Part shown: positions 38,871 to 53,010 of the stretch, piece by piece
How positions within the stretch are numbered: the stretch's first letter is position 1
Layout: every line of letters begins with the position of its first letter
NCBI GenBank assembly: GCA_965153355.1
Contig: OZ231127.1
Span: forward strand, 58,714,001 to 58,778,000
Source: Flaccisagitta enflata
Lineage: Eukaryota; Chaetognatha; Sagittoidea; Aphragmophora
Reading direction: 5' to 3'
Length of the DNA stretch: 64,000 bases
The notes under the pieces: model-generated
The model's database searches: none
What the model was told of the DNA's origin: nothing
What the model saw: the letters and a program-made list of their open reading frames with translations, nothing else
Program-made: the position numbers and the translations under genes

Positions 38871-40129
38871 CTTCTTTAGTCTTATTTTCATTCAAAACAT
38901 TCTCTGTTAGTGAATATGAAAAAAGCAATTACCTTAAACATCAACAAATGATGTAAGATAGAAGAAGGAAGTCGTTTCAGGGCAATTCATCTAAAATCCT
39001 TTTTCACTATTAACTTAATAGAAATAAATAAGAAAAAGACAAAACAAAGAAAATTCTAAACTTCCTGAAATATGCAGGGTAAGACCTTAATATAGCCTTT
39101 CCTCGCGGCACTAGTTTTTATTCATGTTACAGTTGACCACCGCATTCTTGTCACCTGATTTAACGTCATTTCGAATTTGGGCAACACAAACAGAAATGGC
39201 AGAAAAGAGGGGCACAAAACGCCCAACGATCGTAGTCATGAGACGCAATGTCATTCGAAAGTTGGCCGCAAAAACTTGTACAAAACGAAAATGTCCATGG
39301 TGTCGCCAAGTCCACCGATATACCCTGCATGTCCACGTTAGCATGGCCAAGAGCAACAATGATTGTCCATGTTATCACGCCCAAGGTTAAGGGTAACACC
39401 GCTCATGCTTTGTTTTTCATTGTCTTGAAAATGTATTTATGTTAGGATACTGAAAAAAATCGCTTTCATCGCAAAAAACTTAGATGAGAGTTTGCATAGA
39501 TATAGAAAATGACCACTGTGATATAGCAGTGGTGTCATCAACTCAACTCATCATAAACAACATATATCTATTGGGCCCACTCTTTTTCTGTCGGGTCGCT
39601 AGATTTATGAGGAGCGGGCCCGACAGGCCCGCTCAAAAAATTAACTATTTTCTGGCCTGGCTATGGCGCGCCTAAAAAAGGAGATATACGACTCACTGTC
39701 ACCAGAATGTCTTTAAAAGCTTTTCTGTACCATTCTTGTCCAAACAAGGATGCAAAAAGTATGGTGAAACACTCAATTTTCCTTCTACATTTTGCCGTCT
39801 TATCCTCATTTGGTTATGGAACCGTCATTTCGTCGGGTGAGAAAACAACCAAGGAAGGCTATAGGTATATATCTACTCTGATGATGATGATGTCCGAAGT
39901 GGCTTTCAAAAATTTCGGCAAAAAAGTTGTTTTGCGTTGCACTCTATTTCTCCATCATGAAAATAAATGATTTTGTAATTGTTCTGCCACCGATGCTCGC
40001 GATGACGTGGAAAGAAAGGATGGAAAATACGAATTTCCCTCATCGATTTTTTTGTTGCAAAACGCGATAAGCTCGTTTTTTGTTTGTTTTCCCTTCGTCA
40101 GGATAAAACTTGGGCGATGTCCAAGATGT
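38871..40129. other. Spacer with unresolved open frames
   Basis: At 39111-39400 the base composition is more even and both strands are open for ~80 codons, but neither has splice sites or a known family. The stretch 39740-39790 (AAAAAGTATGGTGAAACACT) matches 59207-59226 in reverse, so at least part is repetitive. Confidence 0.4.
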
Positions 40130-40169
40130 ACCATTTACTAGAGATGCAGAAGCGGTAGATTTTTGGGCC

Positions 40170-40340
40170 GCTTCCGCTTCCGCTTCCAAAAGGCATATTT
40201 GAGAATTGACAGCTTCCGCTTCCGCTTCCGCTTCCACTATTTCAAAAATCATAGCTTCCGCTTCTGCTTCTGCTTCCACCCATTTAGAAGGCATAGCTTC
40301 CGCTTCCGCTTCCGCTTCCGCTTCCGCTTCCGCTTCCACA
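40170..40340. repeat. (CTTCCG)n subterminal array, left
   Basis: Four blocks of GCTTCC units are separated by spacers such as AAAAGGCATATTTGAGAATT, CTATTTCAAAAATCAT and CCATTTAGAAGGCAT. Confidence 0.9.
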
Positions 40341-41490
40341 TTGTTGAGTATTTCACTATAACATTTATTTAAGGGACTAAAGGTGACCAATCTGAACTCA
40401 CTGAGACAGCTTTATCTGGCCTGGGTGGTGCTAACAATATCTAATGAGTACCAGAAATTGAGTAACTGATACTGCCAACAGCCTCCAAGGCCTATTCACA
40501 ACAGAGACCAAATAGACAAAATCATGTCCTCAGATTGGTACATATTCTGACAACCCTGGACTTAAAAAATCTGAATGAATTAAAGTTTTGGGTTAAGTAA
40601 ATGCGTACAAACAACTGTGCGATTTCAAATGTTCACTGGAAGCCATTTTAAGCAGGTAAATTAAATCATGTTTAATGTGAAGATATCCAAGAATGGGTAA
40701 TACTCAAAAATCAAATCGGGTGGCCCTTCACCATCTCTGTCCGATATCACATATAAAACTTCATGCCTTTTTGAGGTCAGGAACATGTGAAAAAACATAC
40801 CGCTAATTTTCACTACCTCAGCTTGCTTTGTACTGATGTGAGTTGAGTAACATGCATTTTAATTGATTCGTCCTTTGGAACTTGTTGTTTCTGGCCAGTA
40901 TCTTGGTAACTCGTTGCTAGGAAAAATCGCAACTTTGAATTTCAGTGCTGCTTACTTCTTAGTGTATAGCAGTCTCTATTATGTCATGCTATATCAATAG
41001 TGAGTCAATCTAACAGACTTGAGTGCCTTAAAATGTGTGGACTGTACATGTCATTAATCACCATCAGCCTAATTATTGATTTTTTTTCACATGAGACAAC
41101 TGGAAGCCCTTAAGTTATACAAAATGTTTTTTCATGTAAAAAAAGAGAGGGGATAAAATGAGGAAATATAAAAGATAATAGAAAATATGCTAATGACATA
41201 GATATCAATATAATTTTTTTGCTGTCACTAGTTATTGCAATGAGTTTAAACAATTATTTTGTCTTTATTTGTTTATTTATTTATTTGTTTATTTATATAT
41301 TTATTCATTTATCTATTTATTCTATACTTTTCAACTAATCTTTGAAATCATTTTTTTCTTAAATTTGTCTATTTATTTATGACATCATTGGACACTCTAT
41401 TTGCTTTTGTTTTTCAAAAATTTATGAAATCAGGTCTTAAAGTATATGAGTCTTGCTCCTTTCCAATTAACCAATCAACTGTGAATAAAT

Positions 41491-42108
<618 letters not shown>

Positions 42109-42334
42109 AAAAGACAGACAGACAGACAGAAAGAGATAGACAAACAGACAGAAAAAAGTCAGATAAAGCAAAAAAGAAAAGGATAGACCAACAGAGACAA
42201 ACAGATGAAGGAAAAATATACAAAAGCAATAAAAAAAAATAACACCAAGAGAAGAAAAAAAAATGAAAAAAATCATACTAAAATAAGTATCATTAAAACT
42301 GACATGATTATTGTCAAAATATTGTCAGGATCTG

Positions 42335-42550
42335 AAGTGGAAGCGGAAGCGGAAGCGGAAGCGGAAGCGGAAGCGCATGATTATGTCCTTTCGCTTCTGC
42401 TTCCGCTTCCATTAGGCATCAAAAAAAGTTTTCGCTTCCGCTTCCGCTTCCACTTAATTTCAAAATTGCGCTTCCGCTTCCGCTTCCGCTTCCATGCTCA
42501 AACTACCGCTTCCACCCGCTTCCGCTTCCGCTTCCGCTTCCGCTTCTGCA
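42335..42550. repeat. (GGAAGC)n / (CTTCCG)n subterminal array, right
   Basis: It begins as GGAAGC repeats and switches at 42377-42395 to the complementary CTTCCG orientation, making a local hairpin. Spacers ATTAGGCATC and ACTTAATTTCAAAATTGC resemble those of the left array. Confidence 0.9.
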
Positions 42551-42565
42551 TCTCTACCATTTACT

Positions 42566-42982
42566 TTATCAAAAGGACTATCTTTACAATGGTTTCCGTA
42601 CTGGAGTATTCCAGATATCAAAAAATCTATATAATCAAAATAATTACAAAAAGCATGTTTTTATCTCCTGGACTATCTGCTTTCCACCTCACTATGAGCG
42701 AGACAACAGTAACAGCAGACCATGGCCCATTTTAGCCTTTGCGCTTCACCTTACATTAAGCAAGACCACAGGAACTGCGGAACATGGTTTACTTTCGTAA
42801 GGCTGGCCAGTTTAGATTTTGCCAAGGATCATGTTCCACCTCTCCTTAGTTTACGCGCGCCAGGGTGCCAAAAACGGGCAAAACTGGCTTTCCCCCGGAG
42901 ATCATTTTTACCTCCTTAAAGATAGCGTTAAATGAGCCATCGCGCAACATTCAAACCAACGTAAGGGTGATCTGGAAGATCC
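42566..42982. other. Short spacer between two TIR elements
   Basis: No repeat ends or splice-bounded exon recognised. The 65-codon plus frame at 42722 has no family features. Confidence 0.4.
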
Positions 42983-43129
42983 GTGTGCATTACGTCGGTG
43001 AGAGGCCCTGGAATTGCCGTTTTTACCCATTATGGGCATTGCATATTGTGAAGTAACCCAAAATAAGCCAAATTAGCCCATGAGCGAGTTTGAACTCAAT
43101 CGGTAACCATCTTTAGGGTGTGTATCTAG

Positions 43130-44440
43130 GGTAGAAATGAGCTTTTTTGGCCTTTTTTTTTTTATTTCTCGCTCAAAAATCGCGGCAATGACTTGAAACT
43201 TGGCAAGGACAAGCCTCAAGTGAACAACTATAAGCAAGCAAAGCAAAAAAAGATTTTTCACCGATTTTAGTGTGGGTCTATACAGTAAAATACTGTAAAA
43301 ATGAGCTTTTTTGGCCTTTTTTTTAAATTTCTCGCTCAGAAATCGCGGCAATGACTTGAAACTTGGCAAGGACAAGCCCCGAGTGAGAACCTATGAGCAA
43401 ACAAAGCAAAAAAAGATTTTTCACCGATTTTAGTGTGGGTTTATACAGTAAAATACTGTAAAAATGAGCTTTTTTGGCCTGTTTTTTTAATTTCTCGCTC
43501 AGAAATCACGGCAATGACTTGAAACTTGGCAAGGACAAGCCCTAAGTGAGCATCTATAAGCAAACAGCAAAAAAAGATTTTTCGCTGATTTTAGTGTGAG
43601 TTTATACAGTAAAATACTGTAAATATGAGCTTTTTTGGCCTTGTTTTTTTATTTCTCGCTCAGAAATCGCGGCAATGACTTAAAACTTGGCAAAGACAAG
43701 CCACGAGTGAGCATCTATGTACAAAAAAAGCAAAAAAAGATTTTCCACCGATTTTTGTATGGGTTTATACAGTAAAATACTGTAAAAATGAGCTTTTTTG
43801 GTCTTGTTTTTTTATTTCTCCCTCAAAAATCGCGGCAATGACTTAAAACTTGGCAAAGACAAGCCCCAAGTGAGCATTTATAAGCAAACAAAGCAAAAAA
43901 AGATTTTTCACCAATTTTAGTATGGGTTTATACAGTAAAATACTGTTAAAATGAGCTTTTTTGGCTTATTTTTTTAATTTCTCGCTCAGAAATGGCGGCA
44001 ATGACTTGAAACTTGGCAAGGACAAGCCTCGAGTGAGCATTGATAAGCAAACAAAGCAAAAAAAGATTTTTCACCGATTTTAGTATGGGTTTGTACAGTA
44101 AAATACTGTAAAAATGAGCTTTTTTGGCCTTTTTTTTAATGTTTCGCTCAGAAATCGCGGCAATGACTTGAAACTTGGCAAGGACAAGCCCCGAGTGAGC
44201 ATCTAGAAGCAAACAAAGCAAAAGATGATTTTCCACTGATTGTAGTATGGGTTTATACAGTAAAATACTGTAAAAATGAGCTTTTTTGGCCTTGTTTTTT
44301 TATTTCTCCCTCAGAAATTGCGGCAATGACTTGAAACTTAGCAAGGACAAGCCCCAAGTGAGCGTCTATAAGCAAACAAAGCAAAAAAAGATTTTTCACC
44401 AATTTTTGTGGGTTTATACAGTAAAATACTGTAAAAATAG
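43130..44440. repeat. ~175-bp tandem repeat, left arm
   Basis: Each unit has CAGTAAAATACTGTAAAAAT, GAGCTTTTTTGGCC, TTTCTCGCTCAGAAATCGCG, TGACTTGAAACTTGGCAAGG and AAAAAAAGATTTTTCACC. About eight diverged units. CAGTAAAATACTG is itself a short palindrome. Confidence 0.9.
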
Positions 44441-44782
44441 TCTTTTTTGCCCTTTTTCGTATGATACTCCTACAAAAATGGATACTGTGTTCTCAAATTT
44501 CTTTTGGAATTGCCCCTAGTGAACGTCTACATAAATGACAATCAAAAAAAGATATTTCATTATGCTAAATATGAATCCAATTTGATTACTACAACACAAT
44601 TTAACACTATTTAAACCTAAAGTATACTGTTTTATTGCTCTAAGGGGAAGAAAATCAAAGATTCTGTAATGCGATGCGACGCTTTGCAGGGAAGAAAATC
44701 AAATGCAGAAGGGGGATAAAATCAAAAGCCGCTCAATTATATACACCCCTGGTTCACATCCCTGTTTTGTTGAATGATGAAT

Positions 44783-44976
44783 AACAAGGCCGGATGTACG
44801 GCTACCCCAGTCACATGCAGGTAGGCTGGGGCCGTAATTGAGGTCACCAGATCATTTGGGCAGGAGCAGTGAGGTAAAAAACCGCAAAGAAAAAGTAAAG
44901 TGTGACAGACAGACCAATGGACGTACCAACAGATGGACGGACCGACAAAGCGGGGTGTAGAGTCGCGTAGCATGCG
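44783..44976 (-). mobile_element. Family A copy, reverse, inside the foldback element
   Basis: AACAAGGCCGGATGTACGGC, GTCACATGCAGGTAGGC, GGACCGACAAAGCGGGG and GAGTCGCGTAGCATGCGA. Flanked by A-rich sequence. Confidence 0.82.
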
Positions 44977-45119
44977 AAAAAAAAAAAAGAACAGTATGAA
45001 AGCTTGTTCTAAAAGATTAACAGTGTAAATACAGTTTTTGCACTTGCGTAACGGACCAACGAACAAACGGACAGAAGGACCGACCCTCTTGTAGAGATGC
45101 GAGGATGCATCTAAAAACG

Positions 45120-45640
45120 GCAAAAAAGGTCATTTTTACAGTGTTTTACCGTATGGGTTCATATTTAGCATAGTGTAAAATACTTTTTTGATTGTCATTC
45201 ATGTAGACATTCACTGGGGGCAATTCCAAAAGAAATTTGAGGACTGTGTATCTACTTTTGTAGGAGTATCATACGAAAAAGGGCAAAAAGGCTATTTTTA
45301 CAGTATTTTACTGTATAAACCCATACTAAAATTGGTGAAATATTTTTTTTTGCTTTGTTTGCCTATAGATGCTCACTTGGAGCTTGTCCTTGCCAAGTTT
45401 CAAGTCATTGCCGCGATTTTTAGGCGAGAAATAAAAAAAAAAAGGCCAAAAAAGCTCATTTTTACAGTAATTTACAGTATAAACCCATACTAAAATCGGT
45501 GAAAAATCTTCTTTTGCTTTGTTTGCTTATAGACGCTCACTTGGGGCTTGTCCTTGCCAAGTTTTAAGTCATTGCCGCGATTTCTGAGCGAGAAATAAAA
45601 AAAAAGGGCCAAAAAAGCTCATTTTACCCTAGATACGCAC
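45120..45640. repeat. ~175-bp tandem repeat, right arm (inverted)
   Basis: Reverse complements of the left-arm unit: CATTGCCGCGATTT, GGCCAAAAAAGCTCATTTTT and TTTACAGTATAAACCCATAC. Two complete units and a diverged third. Confidence 0.88.
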
Positions 45641-45794
45641 CCTAAAGATGGTTACCGATTGAATTCAAACTCGCTCATGGGCTAATTTGGCTTATTTTGG
45701 GTTACTTCACAATATGCAATGCCCATATTGGGTAAAAACGGCAATTCCATGGCCTCTCACCGACGTAGTGTGCATCAGACTACCACTCGGCTAA

Positions 45795-46936
45795 AAAAAA
45801 AGACGCGCCTGTTTATACAGGGTGTTTCAAGTGAGTTGCAACATAAAGAATCGACATATCTCTGCTTCTAGTAACTCAAATCAATTTCTGAAAAAAGTTC
45901 TATAAAGATCTTGGTCTTCAGTTTTTTGACACCAAACCTCATCATTAAGTGATTGATAGATGTGTGTCAGTAAAAAATCAAAAAAACAGTCATTTCCAGT
46001 GAGAAATCATCTTTTTTATAAATGTACCTAGCAGTAGCTTACTTTAAGTGCTTGCCATTTTTAAACAAATTGAGCTAGAACGCTGGGATTGGTCTCAAAT
46101 GAAAGATAATTTAACATAGATCACTCATCTGCTTTGAAATCAGGGAAAGTTTGAATATTTAATAACTTTTTTAATAATTTTGGTCAAACATCATCAAAAC
46201 ATTTTTTGCAATTTTTGAACAGGTCAATCAAATTTTTCTTAAATATGGAAAACCTACCAAATTTTTAAAGAGATCTGAAATCTATGACAAATTATCTGTC
46301 ATTTGAGACCAATCCCAGGGTTCTAGCTCAATTCGTTAAAAAATGGCAAGCAGTTAAAGAGAGCTACTTCTCAGTACAGTAGGAAGTAAAAAAATGAAAA
46401 TTAATAAGGACAGAAATCGCATATATTGTTCTCAGATATGTGGTGTCTAGACAAGTTATTCGATTATCATGAAATTTTGCATGCCAAAACTGAAGATCAA
46501 GATCTTTGAAGAACTTTTTTCAGAAATTGATTTGAGCTTCTAGAAGCAGAGATATGTTGATTCTTTATGTTGCAACTCACTTGAAACACCCTGTAAATTG
46601 ATATAACAGTTATAAAAAATAATTCTAACTTTTTTCAAAGAAAATACTTTGAAAGATTTTCGAAAAATCTTTCAATCGAGACCAATCCCAGCTTTGTATC
46701 TCAAACGGTTTAGAAGCTAGAGCCTTGCAAAGAGAAACACTAATTTGCTATAATGCATTTTTACATACGGATTGCAAAACTTTTCACTCGAACTAATGCC
46801 ATTTCTAAACAAAAAAAGATAGCAATACCAGATTGGCGCCAAATGAAAGTATTTTTGCAGGGCTTTTAAATGACTTGAGATTTTAATTGGTTTTTTCTTT
46901 ATTCATAAGTAAAATTAGCCATTCAAAAGTGCGTCT
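45795..46936. mobile_element. GACGCAC-ended palindromic element split by a mariner MITE
   Basis: AAAAAAAAAGACGCGCC at the left and AAAAGTGCGTCTTTTT at the right are inverted. The interior matches the uninterrupted relative at 57590-57978 (TTGATA.AACAG, TTTGAAAGATTTTC). It is split at TA by 45818-46593. Confidence 0.7.
45818..46593. mobile_element. Mariner-type MITE (CAGGGTGTTTCAAG ends)
   Basis: TA-CAGGGTGTTTCAAGTGAG and CTCACTTGAAACACCCTG-TA. The arms match for over 100 bases (GCAACATAAAGAATC versus GATTCTTTATGTTGC). The interior has GGTCTCAAATGAAAGAT in both orientations. Confidence 0.88.
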
Positions 46937-47090
46937 TTTTAGTTGCGGACACGCAACTCTATAAGAGGCTTTGTCCGTCCGTCGGTCGGTCGGTCGGTTG
47001 GTCACGCTCGAGTCGAAAAGTGAGAAAACGCGCATTTCCGCCCCTGCCCACCCGTCCGCAACTGGTGGCCGTGTATCCGGCCTTGTTTAT
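46937..47090 (+). mobile_element. Family A copy, short
   Basis: TTTTTAGTTGCGGACACGCA, CTCTATAAGAGGCTTTGTCC, a GGTC tract, CCCGTCCGCAACTGGTGGCC, GTGTATCCGGCCTTGTTT. Confidence 0.8.
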
Positions 47091-47409
47091 TGAGTTGTAT
47101 TGTAAATTAGACCTCCTCATTGTCTCATAGCCACTTTGGGTGTTCCTTGACATTACTCTAGGTTCTTTTTTTGTATGGTCCATGATATGATGGCAATACT
47201 AAACAATATCCGGGAAGTAGAAAATGCTTATAAAAGCGTTTTTTGAAGAGAAAAAAAAGATTTACCCCTGGCAAAGATATGAATGGAGGTTACTGTTCCA
47301 CTTGTCTTCGTTGTTGATGTATTTTCCATTCTTTTAATTCCAGATTTTCTTGCATACGTTTACAATGTATTGAGCGCATAAGCTAGAAATAGTCTCATAA
47401 AGATCTGTT

Positions 47410-47568
47410 TTTAGTCGCGGACACGCGAATCTACACCTTGCCATGTTGGTCGGTCCGTCGGTCCGTCGGTCCGTCCATCCCTTAGTATTTTGAAATTGTG
47501 AGTGATTTTCACAGTACTGATCCTGCTCAACTGTTCGCGACTGTATTGCCGTGTATCCGGCCTTGTTA
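47410..47568 (+). mobile_element. Family A copy, short
   Basis: TTTTTAGTCGCGGACACGCG, ACACCTTGCCATGTTGG, CGTCGGTCCGTCGG, ACTGTTCGCGACTG, GTGTATCCGGCCTTGTT. Confidence 0.8.
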
Positions 47569-47569
47569 A

Positions 47570-47870
47570 TTGGAAAAAAGTAGAATTGCGTAATTCGACT
47601 TTTTGAAACATAGGGAAGAAATAAAGTTTTCCATTTTCGATTTGGGGCAATTTTAGAAAGTTGAGCAGTTTTGGGACTGGGAGTACATATTTTTTGATAT
47701 TCATAGCTAAGAAAGAGCTAATTTTTCTCTTTCAAATGGCGCCAACCAGAAGTCTCTACTATCATTAGTTTTTGCGTCATAAATTTTTGAATCTTTTTTT
47801 ATTTTTTCACATTTTTGCAAACATCGATATTTTTCATTAATCCTAATTTTAGGCCTTATGTAACAATAGA
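47570..47870 (+). repeat. Repeat C, diverged copy
   Basis: TTCGACTTTTTGAAACATAG, TTCAAATGGCGCCAA and CGTCATAAATTTTTGAATC align in order with repeat C at 4060 and 27895. Confidence 0.55.
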
Positions 47871-47874
47871 AAAG

Positions 47875-49960
<2,086 letters not shown>

Positions 49961-49988
49961 AGATTGAGAGACAAGTGAGTGACCAGGC

Positions 49989-50509
49989 CTTTTTAGTCGC
50001 GTGCTACGCGACTCTACACCCCGCTTTGTCCGTCGGTCGGTCGGTTGGTCGGTCAGTTGGTCGGTCACGCTTTACTTTTTTGTTCGTTTTATTCCTACTA
50101 GCTCATTTTAAGTCAATTAGGTCATTTTAAGTCAAAGTAGATCATTTTCAGTCATTTTAAGTCAGTTTAAGTCAATTTAAGTCATTTGAGTTATCTTAAT
50201 AGTTTTCATCATTTTAGTTCATTTTAGGTCTGTTTAAGTCAATTTAGGTCAGTTAAATTCAATTTCAGTAATTCTAGGTCAATTTAAGTCATTTAAAGTC
50301 ATTTTATGTCAATTTGAGTCAATTTAAGTCATTTTAGTCACTAACTCATTTTAGTCATTTTAGGTCAATTCAAGTCAAATTAGATTATTTCATGTCATTT
50401 TTGGTCATTTTAAATCATTTTAAGTCATTTTAAGTCATGTTATATAAATTAAATAAAGTAATTACATATCTAAGTCTCGCACGCGACTTATAGGTGTTGG
50501 CCTTGTTTT
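49989..50509 (+). mobile_element. Family A copy with a long GTCATTTTAA array
   Basis: TTTTTAGTCGCGTGCTACGC, ACACCCCGCTTTGTCC, a GGTC tract, then ~370 bp of degenerate 10-11 bp AAGTCATTTT units, CTCGCACGCGACTTATAGG and TGTTGGCCTTGTTT. This copy shows the empty site for the MITE at 10582-11188. Confidence 0.87.
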
Positions 50510-51499
50510 AGAGCAAGCCCGCGAGCCCGTGGCTCTCTATTTTGCTGTCGGGCTCTCACTTTTTGCCAGCTCTCAGCCCGGCGGGCTCTCTCTGATTTGG
50601 TGAAACTCAAGTGGATTCGATTGTTTTTGTAAAATTTCAAAAGAGCACGCTATCTGTTTTTTAGTTACTTAAAAGTAAAAATATAGAAAGCAAATTCGTT
50701 TCCTCCACTGGCTCTATCATGAAATATGAACAGCTAATAGATAAATGAGCCAAACATCTTTAGGTGCACCAAAGCACCTCTATAACTGGCTGTGTCGGTT
50801 AGAGGGTTGGTCTGTTGGTCGGTAACGCATTTGTTTGATGATCCACATGACGCACTTTATTGGCCTACTTGGCCTTGTTTTGGTTACGTACTACGCTTCT
50901 TTACTAAGTAGATTGGTCCATATATTGGTTAGTCCATTGATAAGTCTTTGCCATTTTTGCGTTTTCGGGAATTTAAAGCATTACTGCCTCTGCCCAAATA
51001 CTTAAATACTTGTAAATGCGTCTTGATGTAGATGGTTAAAAAAAGTTCACAGAAAATGATGTTCTTTTTAACAACCTTGTATTTCTGTTAACACTGATGG
51101 AAAAAATCCATTGTTTTAGTCAGTGCTATGATTTAGGCACACAACACTAGGAATTTAGCAAAAATGGTTATTTTTTGTCGGGCTCGCTGTTTTTCCGTCG
51201 GGCTCTGTAAAATTGGGCAGAGAGAGCCCGACTGGCTCTGTCAAAAAAATCACTAAAAAAGGCCTGGAGACAACCCAAAAAAACAGGCGTGGGCTCTTTA
51301 CCTTAGGGGCCCATTAAAAAGGATGCGCAAGCAAATAGAAGTTGCTTTATAGAATCAAAACTATACTTAAAGATACACAGTACCAGTAATGGTAGCTGTT
51401 GTTGTGAGGAAAGATGTCGTAAGCATTGGTCACTTTTCACCAAGCTTTTGTCTTCAATCACTGCAAATCTTTTTGAGCAATTAAATGTATTGATTGCAT
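50510..51499. other. Spacer, no genes recognised
   Basis: It contains GGGCTCTC and GTCGGGCTC phrases around 50520-50590 and 51175-51250 (GTCGGGCTCGCTGTTTTTC) that resemble each other, suggesting a diverged repeat pair. A CACCTCTATAACTGG/GGTC scrap near 50780 is family A-like. No exon supported. Confidence 0.4.
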
Positions 51500-51655
51500 T
51501 GAAAATCAGAGAAAAATAGGATTCAGCCAAATGAATTAGATGAGCTAAAATGCACAAAATCACTCAATCAGACAACCAGCTATGCTCACAGACATGCTTT
51601 CTTGTATTTGCATGCTCACGACAAAATATTTTTTTATTTATCCCATTAGGAAAAG
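51500..51655 (-). repeat. Repeat C2 monomer, reverse
   Basis: TGAGCTAAAATGCACAAAATC, CAGCTATGCTCACAGACATG and TTGTATTTGCATGCTCA are the reverse complement of the C2 consensus. Confidence 0.65.
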
Positions 51656-51785
51656 AAAAACAAGGTAATTAGACCTAAGTTGCGTGCTCTGACTTTTTTA
51701 GAAAAGTCAGGCAAACAGACAGGTGATCAGACTAAAACAATTAAAAAGACCTTTGAACTAGCAACAAACAGTATTAAAAACGGCC

Positions 51786-52596
51786 TATCCATTGAATCAC
51801 GAACTCTGGGCCGGAAATTAGGCCAGTCAAGACCCATTCCACTGAAGCACGACCTCGTGCTTCAGTGGAATTGGAATTTGTGCTTCAGTGAATAGACTCT
51901 TGACATCTTTTCATACTGCAATTGACCTATTTTTATACTGCAATGAAATAAGAAGTCAGTAAGGTTTTTTTTTTTGTTGCAAAAATTTCAGAAGAATAAG
52001 AAACTTATTTGATTTTTTAAAATTCAGAATAGTTTTTTTCTTTTATTTTTCTAAGTTATAATCTTAAAATATTTTTTTATTTTTTCTATTTCAATTTTTT
52101 TCCTTCTTTTATCATAAAACATTGATATCTATTAATCTTTGTTTATTTGAAGTTTACTTGAAGTTTACTTGAAGTTTACTTAAAGTTTACTTAAAGTTTA
52201 CTTAAAGTTTACTTGAAGTTTACTTGAAGTTTACTTGAAGTTTACTTGAAGTTTACTTGAAGTTTTCTTACATGCCTTTGTTTTTTTTTTTCAAAATGAT
52301 GAAAAAAAAGCAAATGTATAAAATATTTTCTCTTTTATAACAAAATTCTCATGTAGAAAAAGCCAGAGATAAAAAGAAATAGAGGAGAAATAGAGAGAGA
52401 TGGAAAGAAAGGAGGGCATCAAAAAATTCCTTTTAAAAAATTACGTTCTTTTCCACTGTTACAAAATAAGTTACTTCCAATTCCACTGAAGCTCGAATTA
52501 CATAAGACACTAGTTACTTTTCATTCCACTGAAGCACTAGGGTGTGTTTCAGTGGAAAAAATTTCAACTTAATCACGAATTTCGTGATTCAGTGGA
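51786..52596. repeat. Palindrome-rich unit with CCACTGAAGCACGA motifs
   Basis: TTCCACTGAAGCACGA and TCGTGCTTCAGTGGAA form a near-perfect hairpin at 51837-51870 with a 2-base loop. Variants recur at 52488, 52530 and 52570 (ATCACGAATTTCGTGAT; CAGTGGATG). The outer marks CCATTGAATCACGAA (51790) and TTCGTGATTCAGTGG (52577) are inverted, so this may be one TIR element. Confidence 0.55.
52140..52266. repeat. 11-bp tandem repeat (GAAGTTTACTT)
   Basis: About 11 copies of GAAGTTTACTT or AAAGTTTACTT, inside the palindrome-rich unit. Confidence 0.93.
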
Positions 52597-52619
52597 TGCC
52601 CCTTAAAAACAACTTTGTG

Positions 52620-53010
52620 ACAAACCAATGGACAGACAGACAGATGGACGGACGGATGGATGGACAGACAGACAGATGGACGGACGGATGGATGGACAGA
52701 CAGACAAAAAAGTGGCATTTAGAGGTTTATGAATAACATAAAAACATTCAAAAACATTTGAAATGTGTTAAAATTGTCTGTTACACCCTTTAAACAACTT
52801 TGTGACAGACAGTCGGGCAGACCAACAGACCAACTGACCAACCAAAAAGTGGCTCATAGAGGCTTATAAATGCCTTAGAAACATTCAAAAACATTTAAAA
52901 TGTCTTTATCTTGTGTAAAAAGCCTTTAAAACAGTTTTGTTACAGACCAACCGACCGACCGACCCACTAGCTGAAAAGTGGGTTATAGAGTCGCGTGGCA
53001 CGCAACTAAA
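52620..53010 (-). repeat. Duplicated family A tail with GGAC/GACA tracts
   Basis: Three diverged ~125-bp units share AACATTCAAAAACATTT, AACTTTGTGACAGAC-like and AGAGG.TTATGAATA phrases. The last ends with GTCGCGTGGCACGCAACTA, the family A terminal hairpin in reverse. Confidence 0.6.

Larger units (their letters stand above)
42991..45767. mobile_element. Foldback TIR element with 8-bp duplication and ~175-bp tandem arms
   Basis: GTGTGCAT flanks both ends (42983-42990, 45768-45775). The termini TACGTCGGTGAGAGGCC and GGCCTCTCACCGACGTA are inverted, and the match runs ~140 bases inward (TGCCGTTTTTACCCA, ACCATCTTTAGGGTG). The left arm then holds about eight ~175-bp tandem units and the right arm about two to three in opposite orientation. 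A family A copy (44783-44976) lies between. No transposase is visible. Confidence 0.85.

Noticed and set aside
39111-39399. Overlapping plus and minus frames (76-88 codons), one Cys/His-rich
   Set aside because: Both strands open, no splice sites, no recognisable zinc-binding spacing; insufficient to call a gene.
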